A stretch of DNA of 64,000 nucleotides from Monoplex corrugatus (GCA_030674185.1 CM060307.1:69641905-69705904); one strand, 5' to 3'. Positions 1 to 13,700 are shown, counted from the stretch's first letter. Numbers and translations: made by a program. The notes: generated by a model from the letters alone, not told the origin.

Positions 1-960
1 CAGAAAATAACAATAATGAAGACAAAATACCACAACATGAAGACGGAGAATAATAATATGAAAACAAAATATCGTAATATAAAGACAGAAAATAACAATA
101 TGAAGACAAAATATCACAATATGAACACAGGCAATAAGAAGACAGACAATAACAATATTGTGACAAAATATTGCAATATAAAGACAGAAAATAAAAATAT
201 GAAGACAACATATTACAGTATAAAGACAAAATATCAATGTATGAATACAGACAATAATAAGAAGACAGAAAATAACAATATGAAGACAAAGTATCACAAT
301 ATGTATGAAGACAAAAAACGAAAGTCCAAAGATAGAAAATAACAATATGAAGACAAATCATCACAATACACAGACAGAAAATGACAATATGACGACAGAA
401 AATAACAATATGAAGACGAAATCTCACAATATACAGACAGAAGTTGAAATTATGAAGACAAAAAATAACAATGTGAAGTCGAAATATCACAATCTACAGA
501 TAAAAAATGAAAATATGAACGCAGAAAATAACATTATGAAGACAAAATATCACAATCTACAGACAGAAAATGATGATATGAAAACAGAAAATAAACAATA
601 TGAAGACAAAATATCACAATATAAGACAGAAAAATATCAATGTGAAGACAGAAATAATATGAAGACAGAAAATAAAAATATGAAGACAAATTATCGCAAC
701 ATGAAGACAGAAAATAACAATGTGAAAAAAGAAAATAATATGAAGACAAAAAGGTATATGATATAAAGACAGAAAAACAACGAAGACAGAAAATAGCAAC
801 ATAGAGAGAAGACAACAACCAGAAGACAGAAAATAAACAAAATTTCGACAGAAAATAGCAATACGAAGAGAGAAGATAAACAAAACGAAGATAGAAAATA
901 AGTAGCATAGAGATAGAAAATGTAAAAATAAAGACAGAAAGCAAACAAAATAAAGACATA
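1..960. repeat. Degenerate 21-bp tandem repeat (A-rich satellite)
   Basis: The segment is built from variants of a 21-bp unit of the type ATGAAGACAGAAAATAACAAT, alternating with ATGAAGACAAAATATCACAAT. Because the unit is a multiple of three, long frames stay open on both strands and read as heptads such as MKTENNN and MKTKYHN. I treat these as a by-product of the repeat. Copies decay towards the right end, where the spacing becomes irregular. The array begins before the window, so its full length is unknown. Confidence 0.85.
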
Positions 961-1514
961 AAATGAAGAACATATTAAGGAAAATAAGTGGCATGATCAT
1001 ATTATAAAACAAACAAAACAAAACTTGTCATTGAAGGAACATCGTCAAGATTCAGAAAAAAGAAACACACTTCTCTAAACACACAAGTAAAGAAAACAAC
1101 AAATAATCATAATAATGACATAGAATATTTACATAGCACAACATTCCAAGTAACAATCTCTCAGGTGTTTGCGCTTTACAGAGCATATTATGCGACAATG
1201 CATCAGTCAACAATTCAATCAAATCAAGTAAACATGTATATGTACATGACACAGAACTAGAAAAGAAAAGAACAGTATAATCTCACAAGGAAAATCGTAC
1301 ACACACGCATACTAGCACACAACCTCCCACAAATTATGCACGCACATAGTCTTTTACACACATATATACACACGCACGTGCACAAGCATACCTCTACGCG
1401 GACACTCGCACACACACTCACTTACATACTATGAAATTCCCCATCCACATTCAGCTTCAATCACTTCACACAGAATTGCTCTAAAGACACATTCTTTTAA
1501 CAGGATCAGATGTA
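961..1514. other. No gene seen; AT-rich spacer
   Basis: AT-rich sequence with scattered short CA runs between 1300 and 1420. I see no exon-like segment, no RNA gene and no recognisable transposon. Confidence 0.5.
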
Positions 1515-1516
1515 AG

Positions 1517-1524
1517 TGTGTGTG

Positions 1525-1563
<39 letters not shown>

Positions 1564-1702
1564 TGTGGGTCTGTGTGTGTGTGTGTGTGTGTGTCTGTGT
1601 GTCTGTGTGTGTGGTGTGTGTGTGGTGTGTGTGTGGGGGGTGTGCGTGTATATATATATATGTGTGTGTGTGCGCGCGCGTGTGTGTGTATGTGTGTGTG
1701 TG

Positions 1703-1761
<59 letters not shown>

Positions 1762-1804
1762 TGTTTATGCCATGTTGCACTGTGTGTGTGTGAGAGAGAG
1801 AGAG

Positions 1805-1850
<46 letters not shown>

Positions 1851-1880
1851 GCACGCGCGTGTGTGTGTGTGTGTATGTGC

Positions 1881-1911
<31 letters not shown>

Positions 1912-1922
1912 TGTGTGTATGT

Positions 1923-1973
<51 letters not shown>

Positions 1974-2000
1974 AGTGTGTGTGTGTGTATTACGGATTGG
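1517..2000. repeat. Long interrupted (GT)n microsatellite
   Basis: Nearly continuous GT dinucleotides, with interruptions by a short AT run (about 1650), a GA run (about 1792-1808) and CG-containing variants. The Cys-Val and His-Thr frames it produces are repeat translations, not genes. Confidence 0.95.
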
Positions 2001-2010
2001 TGTGTGTGTT

Positions 2011-2932
2011 TGGGTGCGCATAAGCGTGCGTGCGTTGGCCCCAATGTGTGTGATCCAAAACAAGTTTGACTGCCCGCGCCCAAGCAAACACAAACCAGAA
2101 GAACAAGAAAACCAATGTAAGCGCGTATCCAATAAGACAAAACAAAACAAGCGCAAATTTTCGGCCAACTAGCCTTTGTCAAGCGCGAACGCACGGTCAC
2201 AGACAGATCACAGACACCAAATAATGGATAATAAAAACGGGACAATAAACTTCCCTGCCGCCTCGTCCAGTGGGTAAGAAATGTGTGTGTTTATATATCA
2301 ATGTGTCAATTTGTGTATGTGTAAATCAGTGAGTATTTGTGTGTGTGTGTGTGTGTGACTATATAGTGTGTCTGTGTGTCTGATCTGGGTTGTTGTTGTT
2401 TTTTAACCGATCGACGCCTTGAGTAGTAGGTATTTGTCTGAACTTCAGTTTTATTGCATATTTGTTGCTTTAGTACAGTTAACTTTTTTTTTTCATCATA
2501 GCGGTAGGGTTGACAGGTAATTGTCAATCTGTTTACCACACTAAGATTATATGAGGACTAGCGATTAAGATCGTTTGAAAAGAAGTCTTGAAATATTGTT
2601 ATCCCCCTCCCCTGAAGGGCTGAGCGTCGCCTCGCGAAGGCCACGGGCTGAGCCCCAAAGACGAGGGAAAAAGTCAGATCTCTCCTTGTACTATTCAGGT
2701 ATTTGCTTCACATGTGCTGCCTGTGTATATTCATGCCGCTTTTGTTTAGTGCCTAGCGTTCTTGTGAGATGTGGCTCTACACAAGAAGCAAGTAGTGGTA
2801 GTAAAAGTAGTAGGTCTAGTAGTAGTAGTAGTACGATCGAAAGTAGATCCTCAAAGGGGGGAGGTGGTTAATGATGGATGGGAGATCACTCTATGCAGAT
2901 ACTTCTTCTCTTGTGACAGAAACTAGCTACTT
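2011..2932. other. Upstream flank of RPL26, no gene recognised
   Basis: It contains a short GT array (about 2335-2358) and an AGT-rich triplet stretch (about 2790-2832). A 98-codon open frame at 2575-2871 has no recognisable domain and is serine-rich because of the triplet repeat, so I do not call it. The last part presumably carries the RPL26 promoter. I could not see a clear TATA box, and many 5'TOP ribosomal protein promoters lack one. Confidence 0.4.
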
Positions 2933-2956
2933 CCTTTTCCGGTTTAGCCACCGCAG
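2933..2956 (+). promoter_or_regulatory. RPL26: RPL26 non-coding exon 1 with 5'TOP-like start
   Basis: A pyrimidine tract (CCTTTTCC, 2933-2940) leads into GGTTTAGCCACCGCAG, followed by the donor GTAAATGG at 2957. Transcripts of ribosomal protein genes usually start at a C inside such a tract (5'TOP), which couples their translation to mTOR/LARP1 signalling. The exon would be only about 24 nt and non-coding, joining the acceptor at 3882/3883. The start site is inferred from the motif; no transcript evidence was available. Confidence 0.65.
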
Positions 2957-3882
2957 GTAAATGGTCAAAGATGGATTTGTATCTTTTTATCTGTGAACAT
3001 CTACTTTTCCATCAATTTTTTTGGCCACAGCTTAAGCATTAGACACCATCCATTTTTTGGAAAGCATGTGTGTATGTGTAATATTCGCCTTTGACTGGTT
3101 ATTCATATGAAAAAAATTTTTTTTGCTTCTCAACTCGTGGGACCTCGTCTCTCTGATGCGTTTTCATTTTGGCCTACCAAACGGCGTGAAGTAAATGACA
3201 AAATGTAAATTATTGTGTGTTGCTAGAATGACATTGAGGATACTTATAATGGCTTTGGCGATGCCAGGTTAGATTTGTGATGAATCGAGTCGACACAACT
3301 TTGTTGTGATTGAATGAAGTAGCTGCCTTTATTCCGTGAAATGTCGAAAGTACCGTTCTTCATGTCTTGCTGTAGTGGTAACTGCGGTTTAACTTTAATT
3401 AACGAAAAACTTGGGATTAGATCTTGACTTTTGTTCCTTAAAGCTTAAGTTATTCTAAAAGCGAACGTTGTTGTTCTGTTTTATAGATTTTAAAGTCCTA
3501 CCACTCTCAGAGGACTAGCAAAAAAAGAATTGCTCAAAGAAGCCTTTGAAATTTTTAGTAGCATTGTGAGATAGGCTACAGGTGCTTTATTCGGTTCTCC
3601 TTCGGGTAGCCTACACACCTACGAACGAAATGAGATCGAACGAATGGTGTTGAGGCCTAGCTAATATAGGCCTACATGTGCCACGGGGAGCCCCTGCTTT
3701 TGTGCATATAAAGACACAGGCATAATATGCTAAGAACATGTGCAAAAGTAACGACATATTGTTATTGATACTATCTCGCACTTTCAAGCCAGTGCGTAGG
3801 CTACCTCACTTTGGGTTGGTTGGTGGTGGTTGTGTTTTGTCAATTTCTTGACATTAACTCAGTTTTCTTCTCTGTTTTTCAG

Positions 3883-4068
3883 AACTAAGCAAACATCAAG
3901 ATGAAATTCAACAAGATGGTTACCTCCGACAGGGGGAAGAACCGCAAGAGGCATTTCAATGCTCCCAGCCACATGAGGAGGAAGATCATGAGCGCACCTT
4001 TGTCTAAAGAACTCCGACAGAAATACAACTGTCGCAGCATGCCCATCAGGAAGGATGATGAAGTCCAG
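3883..4068 (+). CDS. RPL26: RPL26 exon 2 (5'UTR end and residues 1-56)
   Basis: The acceptor TTTTTCAG ends at 3882, then 18 nt of 5'UTR, then ATG at 3901. It encodes 56 residues from [10 protein letters not shown] to KDDEVQ. The donor GTAAAT starts at 4069. The reading frame leaves in phase 0. Confidence 0.95.
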
Positions 4069-7000
4069 GTAAATAATAAGAGCATTCACCATATCTAGGC
4101 CCCTAGTCATTAGCTAGATCAGATACTCTATCAGAAGTATGTTTCAACCCCCTTTGCCTTCGAAAGCAGCCTTTAACTTTTTTCAAAATTGAACCTTGTT
4201 CTTTGCTTGCATGGGCTATTACAGTTTTTATAAACTCATAGGTGCCAAAGTAAAACAGATTTGTGCCTTTATTTATAAATTATATAAATTGTTCTGATTG
4301 TAGTACAGTCTAAGAATGATAATGCTAGCTTTGTGAGGTGGCATTTCCTGCAGTCTGTGTGTACAGTTGTACAAGTTATACTCAAGTATTTCACCACCAA
4401 AATACAAACTCTTCGTGACAGGCTTGACAGGACACCCTGTCAACCATGCCCACCTGACCCTTCCTTCTCTGGCACACCTCTTACTACTTTTACCCCAATC
4501 TCACAAGAAGAAATTCTCAACACAATCAGATCCATGTCGTTCAAAACCTGCGAACTGGATCCTCTTCCAGGTTCTCTCTACTCTGACTGTCTCCCTACTC
4601 TCCTCCCATTCATCACTGACATCATCAACACTTCTCTTCAAACTGGAACTGTCCCTGATTCTTTCAAGCCTGCTATTGTTCACCCTCTCCTCAAGAAATA
4701 CAATTTAGACCCAAATGAACTGAAAAATGACAAGCCTATCTCTAATCCTCTTTCTTGTCAAAACTCATCGAAAAAGTTGTCCTCAACCAGCTGAACTCTC
4801 ACCTGTCTGCCAACAATCTCCTCAATCCTTTCCAGTCAGCCTACCGCCAGTGCCATAGCACTGAAACTGCCCTGTTACACATTCTCAACAATCTCCTCCT
4901 TGCAACTGATACTGGCAAAGTCTCTCTCCTCACACTCCTTGATCTGTCTGCAGCCTTCGATACCATTGACCATGGTATTCTCCTTTCTAGACTTCATCAT
5001 ACTTTTGGCATCTCTGACATTGCTCTCTCCTGGTTCACTTCATATCTAATTATCTATCAAACAGAAAACAAACTGTTCTCATTAATGGCACTTACTCTCA
5101 ACCTGCATACCTGACCTGTGGTGTTCCACAAGGATCTGTCCTTGGCCCTGTTCTTTTCACTCTTTACACCTCCCCCCTGTCCACCATATCAACTCCCACT
5201 CTATAAAACACCACTTCTATGCTGATGACAGCCAACTTCTAGACAGTGACACACCAGACATATACAGCGCCTCTTGACTCGCACCACTGAGTGTTACTCG
5301 GACATTAAGAATTGGATGACGTTCAACAAACTTCAGCTTAATGATGACAAGACAGAAGCTATCCTCATTGGCACCCGTCAGGAACTTTCTCAGCTGCCTC
5401 CTCTTTCTCTCCCATTATGTAACACATCAGTCCCAATTTCTGATTCAGCTAAAAACCTTGGTGTCTGCATTGACTCTACCCTCTCCATGAACAACTTTGT
5501 TTCTCAAACTGCCAGATCTTGCTACTATCACCTCCATCGTATAAGCCTGATCAGGAAGTATCTCTCTGTTGAAATAACTGCAAAACTCGTTCTCTCCTTC
5601 ATAATGTCTCGCATTGGCTATTGCAATTCACTCCTGTCTGGTCTTCCTGCCTCCACCATTCACATCCTGCAGCGCATTCAAAACAATGCTACATGCCTTG
5701 TACTAAAAAAGAAAAAAGCTGACCACATATCTCCTCTCCTGGCACAACTTCACTGGCTCCCTGTATCAAAGCGCATACAGTACAAACTAGACACCATGTG
5801 CTACAAAAGCCTCAATAACGCAGCCCCCAATTACCTGTCAAGCCTACTTGAGATCTATGTTCCCTCACGTACCCTCCGCTATGCCTCCGATCCTCTGACT
5901 TTTCGCTTTCCACGCACTAAGCTTAATACCTATGGTCCACGAGCCTTCTCTGTTTCTGGTCCACTTTCCTGGAACAAACTTCCTCTCTCAGTTCGTCAGC
6001 AACCTACTTTTGTCTCCTTCAAGTCCGCTCTCAAAACTCACCTTTTCTCCTCTGCATAAAATCCTGACCTCACTCAATCCCCTCTGCAGCCTGTCTCCAC
6101 TCGGAGGGGAATCACATTGAAATATATAATTGTATATAATATGCTCTCTATAATTTTCCATTGCTTTTATTCTTTCCCCCCATTTATAGCCGTGTGCGTG
6201 TGTGTCTGTTTTAGCGCTTAGATTTGATTTTATCAAGATTTTGCGCTATATAAAATATTGTATATTATTATTATTATATTATTGTTCTAGTGTACGTAAT
6301 TTTCTTTAGGTTTTTGTATAGATGTGCACATAAGCCGGTCACGGCTGCATTTTGCCAGCCATTCTGCCACCCTTTAGTTGCGAGCCGGCATCGCCTGCGT
6401 GTGCTATATTTAGACAGGCAGGGTCGACCAAAGTCCATCAGTGTAGCGCGTCTTTGTGCTCCCACACTAGTGATAAAAGGATGGGTGAAAAGGGTGTCGG
6501 GAGTGGAAGGGAAGGGGCATGCTATTAATAGCTGGCAGAAAGTGGCCAGCTAAAGTATCTCAGATTTGTGCGCCGTGCGGTGTTAATTCATTCATATCAT
6601 AACTATTATCGAAGTTTATGTTCTACACTTGTGTCAGTTTTGGCTGAAGGCCAGAATAGCACAGTTCTGAAAGGGATAATTTATTAGGCACATGGAATTT
6701 GCGAGAGATAAACAAAAGCTCTGAATCGCTTAAAAGGGCATAGACTCAAATTAGGGTAGAGACACCATGTCACATTGGCAACACAATATAGAGTGTAATC
6801 ACTTAGTCTGATTTTGCATCTGCTGACTTTCAATAAGTCGAGAACTGAAATATGTGAAGCTGAAAAGTAGTACATCATTAATCTTATTAAGTGAAAATGG
6901 ATGACAGACAGTTTTATTGCCAAGGACATTTACACAATGTGCAGCAAAGCACAGAGTAAATTGCAAAGAAATAGTGTCACCAAGGTGTGGTTGCTTAGTT

Positions 7001-9136
7001 AGAAAATCGTTGCTTCTTGTGCTGCAGGTGGTGCGAGGACACTTCAAAGGACAGCAGGTGGGAAAAGTGGTGCAAGTGTACCGAAAGAAGTTCGTGGTCC
7101 ACATTGAGCGCATTCAGCGAGAGAAGGCCAATGGTGCTACTGTCTATGTGGGCATTCACCCTTCCAAAGTGAGTATGAAATGTTGGTGATCTTTTTTTCT
7201 TTTTTGTGACTGTATTATTATTATTCCCAATGCAGTATGATATAAACTTTGATTTTTTAGCCACAATGAGGCATCTATCAATCAAGTGTTGAAAATGGCA
7301 TTATAGTAATAAAATGTTTTGACTTGTCACATGGTGTTAGTCATGTAGGCTTATTCAGGAAAGCCTCAGGTGGTTTTCAGGTGTCATTTCATGCATGAAA
7401 TGTATGCATTCTGATATTTGTTTTTTGGTACTTCGTCTGGTGGTCTTAACCAATCAAAAACAAGACAGCATTTGCAGAAAGGTTTCTATTGACTAAGACC
7501 ATTGACAAAGTGTGGTTGTGAAATGTAGAGGTGAGCCAGGAAGAGATGCATTGACTGATCAAGGTTTGTAGTGGCCAGTATACCACCACTATGTGGAGAT
7601 AAAACAAGCAAGCAGTTGCTTTTGTATCACAAACATATGTGTAGCTGTTTGATGCAAGACAAGTGTTTCCTTGATTCAGCACATGATAGGGTTGGACAGG
7701 GGACAGACACGTTGATTTAACTCTGCAGAGGCCTGGAAAATCTCTCCCCCACAGTATATTTGGAAACAAAGGAAAGTCAAGCTGCTGTGTGCAGCTTGAC
7801 TTCCAGGTGTTACAAAACATGCATTTACTTGATGCAGCTTGCAGCAGACTTAAGCAAGAAAAAGACTAACAAACCCTGGAAGAAACATACACCCCCAGTG
7901 CCACCAACCGAATATTCAGTCGGCGACCTTTCCTATTTTTAGCTAAAAAAAAACTCCCAACACTTTTGGTGACGAGTGAGATATCAACAGAAACTTCAGG
8001 ATTCTCTCTATAAATAGATGCTAATTATGTATGTGTGATGTTTTACGGTCTTTTCCGCCCATGCGATCGAAAAGATCCCTTACAGCTGATTGCTATTAGC
8101 GACTGCAAACAATGGCGGACGAACTGGCTTCAACACCGAGTGTCGATTGGGCCCGAAAAAACAACTTATTCAGCAAAAGAAGTTGCAGAAATCATTACTT
8201 GTGGGGCTGATTCTGATTTGCAGTATGTTGATTCACTCGATAAGAGTTAAAATGACGATAATTTGGCACAAGCAGGCGATATTTCGGTGTTGATGTCCAA
8301 AGTAGGACTTGACCCAGATAAGAGTCGGAGTGACATTACTAGCACTGGCGATCGTCAAAACGAAAGTACTGCTGCTCCTGGTGTGTTGTAAAGTATACTG
8401 AACAAGAAAATATAGTGTTGTGGGGTTTTCTGGGCTGGATGAAGAGAGATGATTTTTTTATTTATTTTAAGTCAAGACGTTTAAAACTCCGTGGCACAGG
8501 CAATTCACCTCTTTATTTACACTTTTGGCACTAAAGGGGTTAAAAGGTTGAATATGTGGACATATTTTTTGGTTTGCTGGCACGGTTGCGTGCTTGTTTA
8601 CATTTGATCTCCCATTTTTCGTCCCAACCCTTTTTTTTTTTTCTCTCCAATTTTGTAGTTCATTTCCTAACTTTGTGTTCTTTAGGAACCTGAGGCATGG
8701 TTCTTCACCAGTAACTATGGGCCTTCAGATGAAAAAAATCCCCTTGCACTTTTGGTTAAAATGATAAAATTGCTTTGCTTTTTTTTATGACAGTGAAAAA
8801 TATGTATGCTGCTGCATTCAGGCATGGGAATTGTACGCCGATCGGCGCATTTACGCCGAATGCGCTGTTGCGAGACGCCGAACCGCTGGCGTTGTACGCC
8901 GAACGCGTTTTTATCCGAAGAAAAAAATTCTCATTCGGCGCATTCTGCAAACGGGCTGTTCACGAAGTGGTCACAAGCTTGCAACCCTGAGGCGCAGTTT
9001 GACTGGAACGGTTCATTGGACAGCACCTGCTCAGAAGTAGCATTTTAATACTTGTTCCATGTAGGCCTATGCAGCTGCCTGAACTTTTCAGATTTTTTCC
9101 CTTAAGTTAAATACATTACTTTCTTCTTACTGAGTC

Positions 9137-9207
<71 letters not shown>

Positions 9208-10399
9208 AATTGTGGTGTGTGTGTGTGTGTACACTCCATAGAGAACTGAGGAATGTGATTAATACTGTGAAATGGTTATAATATGAAATGTTTTAACTCT
9301 GATGGAATTCAGTAATTAGATCAAGGAGAGGCCACCAAAACAATTTGTACAATGAGAAAATCAACAGACCCCCCAAAGGGGCGCTGCCCCTGTACCCCGC
9401 CAGGGGGCTACCGCCCCCTGGACCCCCAGTACTCCCAAACCACTTTTTCCAATTCCCATGCCTGTGCATTAGAAAACTGAAATAGGGTCGTTTATCACTT
9501 TCAAATTATTTATTTACTCTGCAGTTGTCTGGCATTTGCAGTGATATTTTTTCTTGCGATACTGACATTTCAGCACATTCACACAGCACCCCTTCCTGCC
9601 AAGTTTCGTGTCTTTTTTGTATGTTACTTTACTTTTTATTATATTGGTTGATTGGATATTGTTATTTGATGTAGGCAGTTATTTGGTGGTTATTCTGTTT
9701 AACTCGCTCCCTACGGACCGCTGCGATCGCGGTGCTCTCCCTTACACCGCTTCCCCACGGAGCACTGCGATCGCAGGATTGACCTTTGCAATCACGGCGC
9801 ACATTTCCGTGATACTTGGGTTGGCCGTAGTTCTGGCAACTCTGGCTCTGCCCTGCCGGCTATAAATAGCGCGCATCTTTCCCCTTCCCTTCCACTCCCC
9901 ACACCCTTTTCACCCGTCCCGCTGCCGTTTTGCGAGACCACTCACAAAATCTATGTGAGCGAAGCAGGGGCGCGCGCGTGTTAGTTAGGCCTACTGCACT
10001 GGCCACTTGTACTAAGTTCATGGTATGTGCCTCCAGATTGACCTAGATTCCAGTACTCGGGAAGAGCACAGCAGTTATAACACACACACACACACACACA
10101 CACGATGCATGCAGTAGGCAGAGAGATATGCATCATAACGTATATACTCGCGCACACGCACACGCACTCGCACACACACACACACACACACGCACACAAA
10201 CACAGAGTTGATTTATACATTTTAACATGCATTTGAACACACACACGCATGCACAGAGAGACAGACAGACAGACAGACAGAGCAGAGAGAGAGAATATCA
10301 AATCAAAACACGCATACCACACACACACACGCACACACACACACACACACATATCTGATTCACATAATATGGTATGCATGTAACATGCATTTAACACAC

Positions 10400-10430
<31 letters not shown>

Positions 10431-10517
10431 TACTCACTCTCTCTCTTTCTCTTGCTTTACATACTGTTATAATTATGATGTGGTGCATGTGACATGCATT
10501 TTGAGAATACATGCTTG

Positions 10518-10571
<54 letters not shown>

Positions 10572-10650
10572 TTACATATACATAGTGTTCTATGATGTGC
10601 ATGTACCATGCATTTTGAAAATACATGCTTGAAAACACACACACACACAC

Positions 10651-10707
<57 letters not shown>

Positions 10708-13700
10708 CTGCATGCATGTACAACAAGCACAGACACACAGTCACACAATCCACAAGCAAGTTATCACTCACAAAACAAGTGTATACTCACAGGTATTGGT
10801 CAGAAAATGCTCCACACTCCAAGAAACCACACATTATGGAGGATACTGTGTATGTACTGTGCAGTACATACTATTCCTCATTACTTTTCTCTTTCTGTCA
10901 CTAACCACAAGCTGGTGCAAATTTGAAGTTCCATTACTCACCACACGATGGTGCATATTTTAAGTTCCATATTGATGAGGCAATATAGGTGTGTCGTGAT
11001 AATACATTTATCTCACAAACTAAATTTTTGGATAGATTCTGTAAACACTGAAAGGAATATACAAAGTGTCTCACAAGTAATGAAAATACTAATAATCATG
11101 ATAATGATAAACATTAATACTGCAACATTATAGTGCACCTAACAAGTGTTCTAAGTGCTTCCAATTCTAGAATACAAAAGTAAATGAAATCTAGATCTTA
11201 AGGTAAATGATGTGCACACTGGAAGGACGATATCATATACAGTGTCTTCAACAAGGTAATACAGCTGTCTCACAAACCACTATATACAGTGTCTTCAACA
11301 AGGTAATACAGCTGTCTCACAAACCACTATATACAGTGTCTTCAACAAGGTAATACAGCTGTCTCACAAACCACTATATACAGTGTCTTCAACAAGGTAA
11401 TACAGCAGTCTCACAAACCACTATATACAGTGTCTTCAACAAGGTAATACAGCTGTCTCACAAACCACTATATACAGTGTCTTCAACAAGGTAATACAGC
11501 TGTCTCACAAACCACTATATACAGTGTCTTCAATAAGGTAATACAGCTGTCTCACAAACCACTATATACAGTGTCTTCAACAAGGTAATACAGCTGTCTC
11601 ACAAACCACTATATACAATGTCTTCATTATACAGCTGTCTCACAAACCACTACATACAGGTCTTCAACAAGGTAATACAGCTGTCTCACAAACCAAGTTC
11701 TATGGTACATTATGTACCACTGCAAAAACTATCTTGAATGTGGTATATTACATATATAATATATATATATATATATAATATATATATATATATTATATAG
11801 ATCTATATATGTTTTGTGTATGTGTGTGTGTGTGTGTGTGTCTGTCTGTCTCTCTCTGTGTGTGTAGGTATGTGCTTGCACACATGCACACACACACACA
11901 CACACACACACAGAGTGAATGTTAGACGCAACTCCAGAGAGAGACAGACAGACAGATTGGTGAGAGAGAGAGAGAGATGTGTCGGAGGTTGCCCTGGATA
12001 AAGACTGGCTTAATTAATACACGCGCGTGGCCTAGTTTATAGCCGGCGCAGCGCGTGCCTTCGTCAGGCAACAGCTAACACCCGATTTTAGTCAAATGTA
12101 AGCCTCTAAAAAAGAATGAAAACAAACAGCTGACAGCGATTTTTTTTTAATTTTAGAAAGTTAAAGCACTGAAGACCACGAATCAGACCTTGCCAAAACT
12201 GAGGAATTCATGTAAAGATTGTAAATTGCACTATACTTCCGTCACTACTACGAAAATAATCTCACTTTATACTGAACAAAGAGCAACCTGGAGATGTCAG
12301 TCGATCATCACATTAGTAATTTCAACAAATTTCAAAGACAAGGTAATCTGACAAAGTAAAGATCACTTCTTCAGAATAATGAATATTCACAGCACTGAAT
12401 GCACACAGGTAAAGTGACGAAAATACCCCAGATCATTGCACAAATTCACAATACACACAGAAAACTGCACTCGGCTTCCTTCTTTATCAGTAGTGCCAGA
12501 ACACAAAGGCACGCTAGCCAGTGATATGGACTTTGGTCGACCCTGCCTGGACAAAAATAGTACTCGCAGGCGATGCCGGTGCCGGCTCGCAATTAAAAGG
12601 TGATGGAATGGCTGGGAAAATGCAGCCGTGCAATATTTTTGATGAACAACTCTCGTACGAAAATAAATGTGCTAGCTCTGAAGATTAACCAATCGACTGC
12701 TCCCAAAAACTGGTACTTTCGGTTTCCAGTGTCTTGTTTGGCTCAACTGGGTTTGATTTCGTACCCACTGGCTCAGTGTAGAATCAAACAAAGATGGCAT
12801 CGTGTGATGAAACCAGTCGTGGTAGACGGCAGAGACGCCCGCAAAGTGCTTGAAATGCTACAAACAGCTGGCTCTGATATAGAAGAGGAAGACGATGATT
12901 ATGAGAGTGAAGATGTGTCGGAACAGGAGTCAAGCGAGTCAGAGAGCAGTAGTGAAGACGACGGCGAGCGTGTAGCAGACGAAAATTTGGAGGGTGGTGA
13001 TAGTGAAAGCTTCGTCAAGTGAGGAATCTATCGAAGGTGGGGATGGGGAAATGACGGCAGAGGGACCAGGATTTCACACTTTTTCCCTGTGTGCCACACT
13101 ACAGCGCCCCAAACACAGTGGGACTGCATCTTGGTTTTATGGAAGACCACGCCCTCCTCACGTTCTTCGACAAGATTTTTTCAAACTGGTTCTTTTATTT
13201 CTTTTATTTATGTGCAGAATGAATGCACATGTTTCCTAATGAGTAGATATGTGCATTTGAGAACAATTTCCATTCTCTTTGGGAGTTTATTCCTTACTGT
13301 GTAAAGTGACAGTTATGTGTTTTGTTGATTTACAGTTATGTGTTTTGTTGATTTTCGGGGTAAAAAAAAAAAGCTAAAATAACCCTCCTATGTACACCAA
13401 CAAAATTTCATCTCAGACACTTCAAATTTTGTACTATAGTACTTAAGTATATAGATAATATAATCTGTACTTAAGTATATAGATAATATAATCTGAAATT
13501 TTCAGTATGCTGAGTTAAGTAGATATTGAGTAATGAATTTTTTACTTACCTATACAAGATGGCCAGTATACAGAGGATTGCTTAGTGAAAAATGTCCCGT
13601 AGCGAGTGTGTCAATATTCACTCATGAATAAATCTCCAGAAAATTCTTTTAAAAGAGAAAAAGGAACCCCCTTCACTCTCAACTTCCTACCCCTCAGGTA

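Noticed and set aside
16..766. Open frames reading MKTENNN/MKTKYHN repeats
   Set aside because: They follow from a 21-bp tandem repeat and are open on both strands. There is no flanking domain or splice context.
1481..2245. Long His-Thr and Cys-Val open frames (also near 10 kb, 31.5 kb, 36.6 kb, 52.2 kb, 60 kb and 62.2 kb)
   Set aside because: Translations of (CA/GT)n arrays in every frame, with no unique sequence of protein type.
2575..2871. 98-codon + strand frame upstream of RPL26
   Set aside because: Low-complexity serine end from an AGT repeat, no recognised domain, and the RPL26 TOP exon lies just downstream.
11237..11697. Possible CRISPR-like array (also 46525-46950)
   Set aside because: The repeats are directly adjacent with no unique spacers, and the DNA is eukaryotic. 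They are minisatellites.
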